Shown one piece after another: positions 60,880 through 64,000 of a stretch of DNA of 64,000 nucleotides. Within the stretch, counting starts at the first letter, position 1. Each line of letters starts with the position of its first letter. The DNA comes from CAJCJE01 sp035948315 (GTDB lineage Bacteria > Actinomycetota > Actinomycetes > Mycobacteriales > Pseudonocardiaceae): NCBI GenBank assembly GCA_035948315.1, contig DASZJG010000099.1, positions 62,001-126,000 of the forward strand, in the 5' to 3' direction. Below the pieces are notes generated by a model. That model did no database searches and was not told the origin of the DNA. It saw nothing but the letters and a program-made list of their open reading frames with translations. Position numbers and translations under genes: made by a program.

Positions 60880-62607
60880 TCAGAGGTGTCGTCGGGGCAC
60901 GGCGTGGCCACGCCGGCCGGCCAGGAAATCGAAATCGGCGCCGGTGTCGGCCTGGCCGACGTGCCGGCGGTAGAGCCAGGAGTAGCCGCCGGCCGGATCG
61001 GGCTCGGTGGCCTGCGCCTGCGCCGTGCGGCGAAGCAGTTCCGCATCGTCGACGAGCATGTCGATGCGGCGCCCCGGCACGTCGAGGGTGACCAGGTCAC
61101 CGGTGCGCAGCAGGGCGAGCGGGCCACCCACCGCGGACTCCGGGGCGACGTGCAGCACCACGGTGCCGTAGGAGGTGCCGCTCATCCGGCCATCGGTGAG
61201 CCGGACCAGATCGCGCACGCCCTGTGCGAGCAGCTTGCCGGGGATCGCCAGGTTGCCGATCTCCGGCATGCCCGGATAGCCGACCGGTCCGGCGTTGCGC
61301 ACCACGAGCACCGTGTCCGGCGTGGCCGGCAGGTCGGCATCGTCGGCGTGGTCGGTGTAATCCTCGATGCTGTCGAACACCAGTGCCGGGCCGGTGTGGC
61401 GCAGCAGTTCGGGGCTTGCCGCGGACACCTTGAGCACGGCGCCGCTGGGCGCCAGGTTCCCGTACAGCACCGCGGTGCCGTTGCCGGCCGGTCGCACCGG
61501 CTCCGCCATCGTGGCGATCACCTTGGTGTTCCAGTTCGGCGCGTCCGCGTTGTTCTCGGTGAGGGCGCGCCCGGTGATGGTGCGGGCGTCGCCGTGCAGC
61601 GCGTCGCCGAGTTCGCGGATCACCGCGGGCAGGCCGCCCGCATAGGCGAAGTCCTCCATCAGGAACTCGCCCGAGGGCAACAGGTTGACCAGCAGCGGGA
61701 TGTCGGCGGCCTGGGTGTCGAAGTCGCTCAGTCGCAGGTCGACCTCGGCCCGGGAGGCCAGGGCGAGCAGGTGCACGACCGCGTTGGTCGAACCGCCGAT
61801 GGCCGCGTTGATGCGCACCGCGTTCTCGAACGAGCGACGATCGAGGATCTCTGAGGGGCGCAACGCTTCGGTGACCATCGAGACGATCCGCTGGCCGGCC
61901 TGTTCGGCCAGGTTGTACCGGCGGGCGTCGACCGCGGGAATGGCGGCGCTGCCGGGTAGCGACAGGCCGAGTGCCTCGGTGATACAGGCCATCGTGGACG
62001 CGGTGCCCATGGTCGTGCAGTGCCCACTGCTGCGGGACAGGCACGCCTCGGCGGCGCGGAAGTCGGCCTCGCTCATCGTGCCGGCCCGCACCTGTTCGCT
62101 GAACTGCCAGACGTGCGTGCCGGACCCGACGTCGCAGCCCTGGAACTTGCCGTTGAGCATCGGGCCGCCGGTGACCATGATCGCCGGCAGATCCGCGCTC
62201 AACGCGCCCATCAGCTGGGCCGGCACGGTTTTGTCGCAGCCGGCCAGCAACACGACGCCGTCCAGCGGATACGCGCGGAGGCATTCCTCGACATCGATGG
62301 CCATCAGGTTGCGAAACAGCATTGCGGTCGGCCGCATCAGCGTCTCACCAAGTGAGATGGTGGGGAACTCAAGTGGTGTCCCGCCTGCCATCAGCACGCC
62401 CCGCTTGACCGCCTCCGCGACCTGGCGCAGGTGCGCGTTGCACGGGGTCAGTTCCGACCAGCTGTTGCAGATGCCGATAACCGGACGACCATCGAACATC
62501 GCCGCCGAATGGCCCTGATTGTACATTTTGGACCGATGTACGAAGCCGAGCTTGCCCTCGGCCGCGAACCAGGCCGCACTGCGCGGCGGGCGCGCGTCTT
62601 CGGTCAT
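60880..62607 (-). CDS. IlvD/Edd family sugar-acid dehydratase
   Basis: A 575-residue Fe-S dehydratase. I set the start at the ATG 62607, which has GGAGG 5 bases upstream; an upstream in-frame ATG at 62658 is less likely. Cluster Cys47 (GICNSWSELTPCN), Cys124 (AGCDKTVPA, with carbamylatable Lys126) and Cys197 (SSGHCTTMGTAST) fit the [2Fe-2S] arabonate/xylonate dehydratase group better than IlvD itself. It converts an aldonic acid to the 2-keto-3-deoxy acid used by the aldolase. First gene of the operon; a shared regulatory element lies at 62669-62688. Confidence 0.92.
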   Translation of the reverse strand: MTEDARPPRSAAWFAAEGKLGFVHRSKMYNQGHSAAMFDGRPVIGICNSWSELTPCNAHLRQVAEAVKRGVLMAGGTPLEFPTISLGETLMRPTAMLFRNLMAIDVEECLRAYPLDGVVLLAGCDKTVPAQLMGALSADLPAIMVTGGPMLNGKFQGCDVGSGTHVWQFSEQVRAGTMSEADFRAAEACLSRSSGHCTTMGTASTMACITEALGLSLPGSAAIPAVDARRYNLAEQAGQRIVSMVTEALRPSEILDRRSFENAVRINAAIGGSTNAVVHLLALASRAEVDLRLSDFDTQAADIPLLVNLLPSGEFLMEDFAYAGGLPAVIRELGDALHGDARTITGRALTENNADAPNWNTKVIATMAEPVRPAGNGTAVLYGNLAPSGAVLKVSAASPELLRHTGPALVFDSIEDYTDHADDADLPATPDTVLVVRNAGPVGYPGMPEIGNLAIPGKLLAQGVRDLVRLTDGRMSGTSYGTVVLHVAPESAVGGPLALLRTGDLVTLDVPGRRIDMLVDDAELLRRTAQAQATEPDPAGGYSWLYRRHVGQADTGADFDFLAGRRGHAVPRRHL

Positions 62608-62668
62608 CACCACCTCCGGAGCCATCAGCGCTGATTGCGCTTCGTGAGCGGTGAGCACAGACCATCAA

Positions 62669-62688
62669 TTGGCTAGAGGTCTGTCCAC
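62669..62688 (-). promoter_or_regulatory. Shared regulatory element upstream of the dehydratase operon
   Basis: On the minus strand this reads GTGGACAGACCTCTAGCCAA, 17/20 identical to TTGGTAAGACCTCTAGCCAA before the UxaA-type gene (63573-63592). The 14-base core AGACCTCTAGCCAA is exact in both and has the same orientation relative to each downstream gene. It is a probable site for the GntR regulator encoded between them. Confidence 0.75.
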
Positions 62689-62745
62689 GTGACACAGTTC
62701 ACCACCCCGCACGATGGTTTCGCAAGAGTGGAGTTGTGGCTGGAG

Positions 62746-63474
62746 TCAGTCGCGGGACTCGGCCTGCACGCGAGTCAGCGCGGCGGTCCGCGCACCCTTG
62801 ATGTGCGCGGCGGCGGCGCGGCGGGCGGCGGCCGGGTCGCCGCTGAGCACCGCGTCCAGGATGCGACGGTGATCGCGGCGGGAGTTCTCCAGTCGGCCGG
62901 GCAGTTGGAGGGTGGTCTCCATGCCGCGGGCCAGGATTTCCTGGAGCACGCCGAGCGTGCGGGTGAGGAACCGGTTGCCGGCGGCCTCCACGATGCGCAT
63001 GTGGAAGGCGGCGTCGAGGTCGCGCAGCCGGTTCCAGTCGACCACCGGTTCACTGCTGGCCGCCATCAGCGTGTCGAACGCCTCGCGCACCCGGTCGAGT
63101 TTCGCGGTGTCCTGGTTGCGCGCCGCCCATGACGCGGCCGGCAGTTCCAAGACCTCGCGCATGTCGAACAGTTCGGTCAGGCTCATGTCCTCCGCGGACA
63201 TGGCCGCGCGCAGGCTACGGGTGGTCGCCGGATCGGCGACGAAAACGCCCGACCCGTGCCGGATGTCCACATGCCCCTGCACCTTCAGCGACCGCAGCGC
63301 CTCGCGCAGCGACGGTCGGCTGGCGCCGAGCATCGCGGCCAGTTCGCGTTCCGGCGGCAGCCGGTCGCCGGGCCGCAGTTGGTCGCTGGCGATGACCTCC
63401 AGGATGCGACGTGCGATCAGGTCGGACACGCTGCCCTGTCGCAACGGTGCCCACAGCTCCGCGTCCGCCGACAC
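62746..63474 (-). CDS. GntR family regulator, FadR/FCD type
   Basis: A 242-residue FadR-subfamily regulator starting at a GTG behind GGGAGG. The helix-turn-helix is LIARRILEVIASDQLRPGDR, LPPERELAAMLGASRPSLRE, ALRSLKVQGHVDIRHGSGVF. The FCD domain has DAAFHMRIVEAAGNRFL and SRRDHRRILDAVLSGDPAAA. Regulators of this type (UxuR/ExuR/LldR-like) sense sugar acids. It lies between the dehydratase operon and the divergent UxaA-type genes, and the matching elements in front of both are its likely operators. A weaker copy of the element (ACCTCTTGGTCAAG, 63512-63525) precedes its own start. Confidence 0.92.
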   Translation of the reverse strand: MSADAELWAPLRQGSVSDLIARRILEVIASDQLRPGDRLPPERELAAMLGASRPSLREALRSLKVQGHVDIRHGSGVFVADPATTRSLRAAMSAEDMSLTELFDMREVLELPAASWAARNQDTAKLDRVREAFDTLMAASSEPVVDWNRLRDLDAAFHMRIVEAAGNRFLTRTLGVLQEILARGMETTLQLPGRLENSRRDHRRILDAVLSGDPAAARRAAAAHIKGARTAALTRVQAESRD

Positions 63475-63572
63475 CGCGACCTCCCTTGATTACATCTGGT
63501 CAGGACATCTTACCTCTTGGTCAAGCCGCTGAGTCTTGCGCTTGCTCGGCGGCATCGGCTACGTTCCGAACA

Positions 63573-63592
63573 TTGGTAAGACCTCTAGCCAA
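63573..63592 (+). promoter_or_regulatory. Shared regulatory element upstream of the UxaA-type genes
   Basis: TTGGTAAGACCTCTAGCCAA, with TTGG and CCAA at its ends as an imperfect palindrome. It abuts the Shine-Dalgarno (aaggag) of the UxaA-type gene and shares an exact 14-base core with the site before the dehydratase operon. Binding here would block transcription or initiation. Confidence 0.75.
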
Positions 63593-63601
63593 GGAGTGAC
63601 G

Positions 63602-63901
63602 ATGGCGGAGCCGCCCGGATTTCTCGCCCACAACGAAGGAGACCTGGTCGCGGTCGCGGTGCGCGATCTCGCGCCGGGCAGCGTCGAGGGGGGCTACCTG
63701 CGTGGGCCCTCCTCGGTGCGGATCGACCTGCACGAGGAGGTGCCGCTCGGCCACAAGCTCGCGCTGGTCGACATCGCCGAAGGGCAGGACATCATCGAGT
63801 ACGGCCAGCTCGTCGGCATCGCGCTGAACAACATCGGCAAGGGCAGCCTTGTGCACGTCCACAACATGAGGAGCGCGCGGTGGCGCAACAGCGTGGCCTG
63901 A
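63602..63901 (+). CDS. UxaA N-terminal (SAF domain) subunit
   Basis: A 99-residue protein starting at the ATG 63602 with AAGGAG 6 bases upstream. It is the small SAF domain of the altronate/galactarate dehydratase family as a separate polypeptide: VRIDLHEEVPLGHKLALVDI, AEGQDIIEYGQLVGIALNNI and GKGSLVHVHNM. In E. coli UxaA both parts are fused; in many bacteria they are split as here. It is divergent from the GntR gene and overlaps the large-subunit gene by 22 bases. Confidence 0.9.
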   Translation: MAEPPGFLAHNEGDLVAVAVRDLAPGSVEGGYLRGPSSVRIDLHEEVPLGHKLALVDIAEGQDIIEYGQLVGIALNNIGKGSLVHVHNMRSARWRNSVA

Positions 63902-64000
63902 CCGGATATCGCCGGGAGAACGGCGCCGTCGGCATCCGAAACCACACGGTCATCCTGCCGGTCGACGACCTGTCCAACGCGGCGGCCGAGGCCGTCGCCA
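63880..64000 (+). CDS. UxaA C-terminal (catalytic) subunit, 5' part, runs off window
   Basis: The frame opens at a GTG (63880) with GAGGAG 8 bases upstream and continues to the window end (40 codons). It reads LTGYRRENGAVGIRNHTVIL, then PVDDLSNAAAEAVA, the characteristic start of the catalytic domain of altronate dehydratase-family proteins. Together with the SAF protein it should dehydrate a sugar acid to a 2-keto-3-deoxy acid. Whether it acts on altronate, galactarate or another acid cannot be told from this fragment. Confidence 0.87.
   Translation, partial: MAQQRGLTGYRRENGAVGIRNHTVILPVDDLSNAAAEAVA

Noticed and set aside
58650..61091. Long rightward open frame (813 codons) across the SDR, aldolase and MFS genes
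   Set aside because: It is antisense to well-conserved genes; its translation is His/Arg/Gln-rich low-complexity sequence typical of shadow frames in GC-rich DNA.

Overview
The window is dense, very GC-rich DNA with strong G/C third-position bias, many GTG starts and many 1-8 base stop/start overlaps. It carries LAL-type LuxR regulators, LLM flavin enzymes, ECF sigma/zinc anti-sigma pairs and lipoproteins with actinobacterial lipoboxes. This points to a mycelial actinomycete chromosome, probably Pseudonocardiales-like (inferred from gene content; no marker gene is present). No rRNA, tRNA, CRISPR array, transposase or phage gene was seen. The DNA is almost entirely coding, as expected for an accessory arm rich in carbohydrate use, secretion and regulation.

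Layout. 0-9 kb: the N-terminus of a lytic transglycosylase; two LLM oxidoreductases and an MFS carrier divergent from a LysR regulator; an alpha/beta-hydrolase and quinone-reductase pair; then amt with a very divergent P-II protein. 9-16 kb: a lacI-GH3 pair divergent from a sugar ABC importer (binding protein plus two permeases), with a perfect 16-bp palindrome between them. 15.7-24.2 kb: a 49-residue secreted peptide gene divergent from an apparently leaderless LAL regulator; a DUF6328 membrane protein; a STAND-type ATPase/TPR protein with degenerate motifs; and, overlapping it tail to tail, a GT-B-like gene with an in-frame heptanucleotide tandem repeat. 24-29.5 kb: a PLP enzyme, a DHA2 drug exporter and an SDR/VOC/epoxide-hydrolase operon.

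29.5-34.8 kb is an extracytoplasmic-function island. It has a SigL-like sigma factor and zinc anti-sigma gene, plus secreted proteins (crystallin-like, COG4315 lipoprotein, DUF3455, DUF1996). Four promoters here, including that of sigL, share TGAACC-N16-CGT with identical spacing, so the island reads as a self-contained regulon. 35-40 kb holds secreted glycan-active genes (GH105, GH27, DUF1080); two of them carry the same cre/LacI-type operator. An SDR remnant follows.

39.7-44.4 kb: an AtuA/DUF4387/COG4705 operon led by a GntR regulator, divergent from an MFS carrier across a 10-bp-arm palindrome. 44.4-54.4 kb: small hydrolases, a YbhB lipoprotein, and LysR, AraC, LAL and MerR regulators with their divergent targets.

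54.4-64 kb is a sugar-acid catabolism locus. A six-gene overlapping operon encodes dehydratase, MFS importer, sugar dehydrogenase, KDPG-type aldolase, SMP-30 lactonase and a secreted GH3. Together these form a complete non-phosphorylative oxidative pathway from an extracellular glycoside to pyruvate plus an aldehyde. It sits beside a GntR regulator and a divergent split altronate-dehydratase-type gene pair, and the same 20-bp element (17/20 identical) lies upstream of both transcription units.
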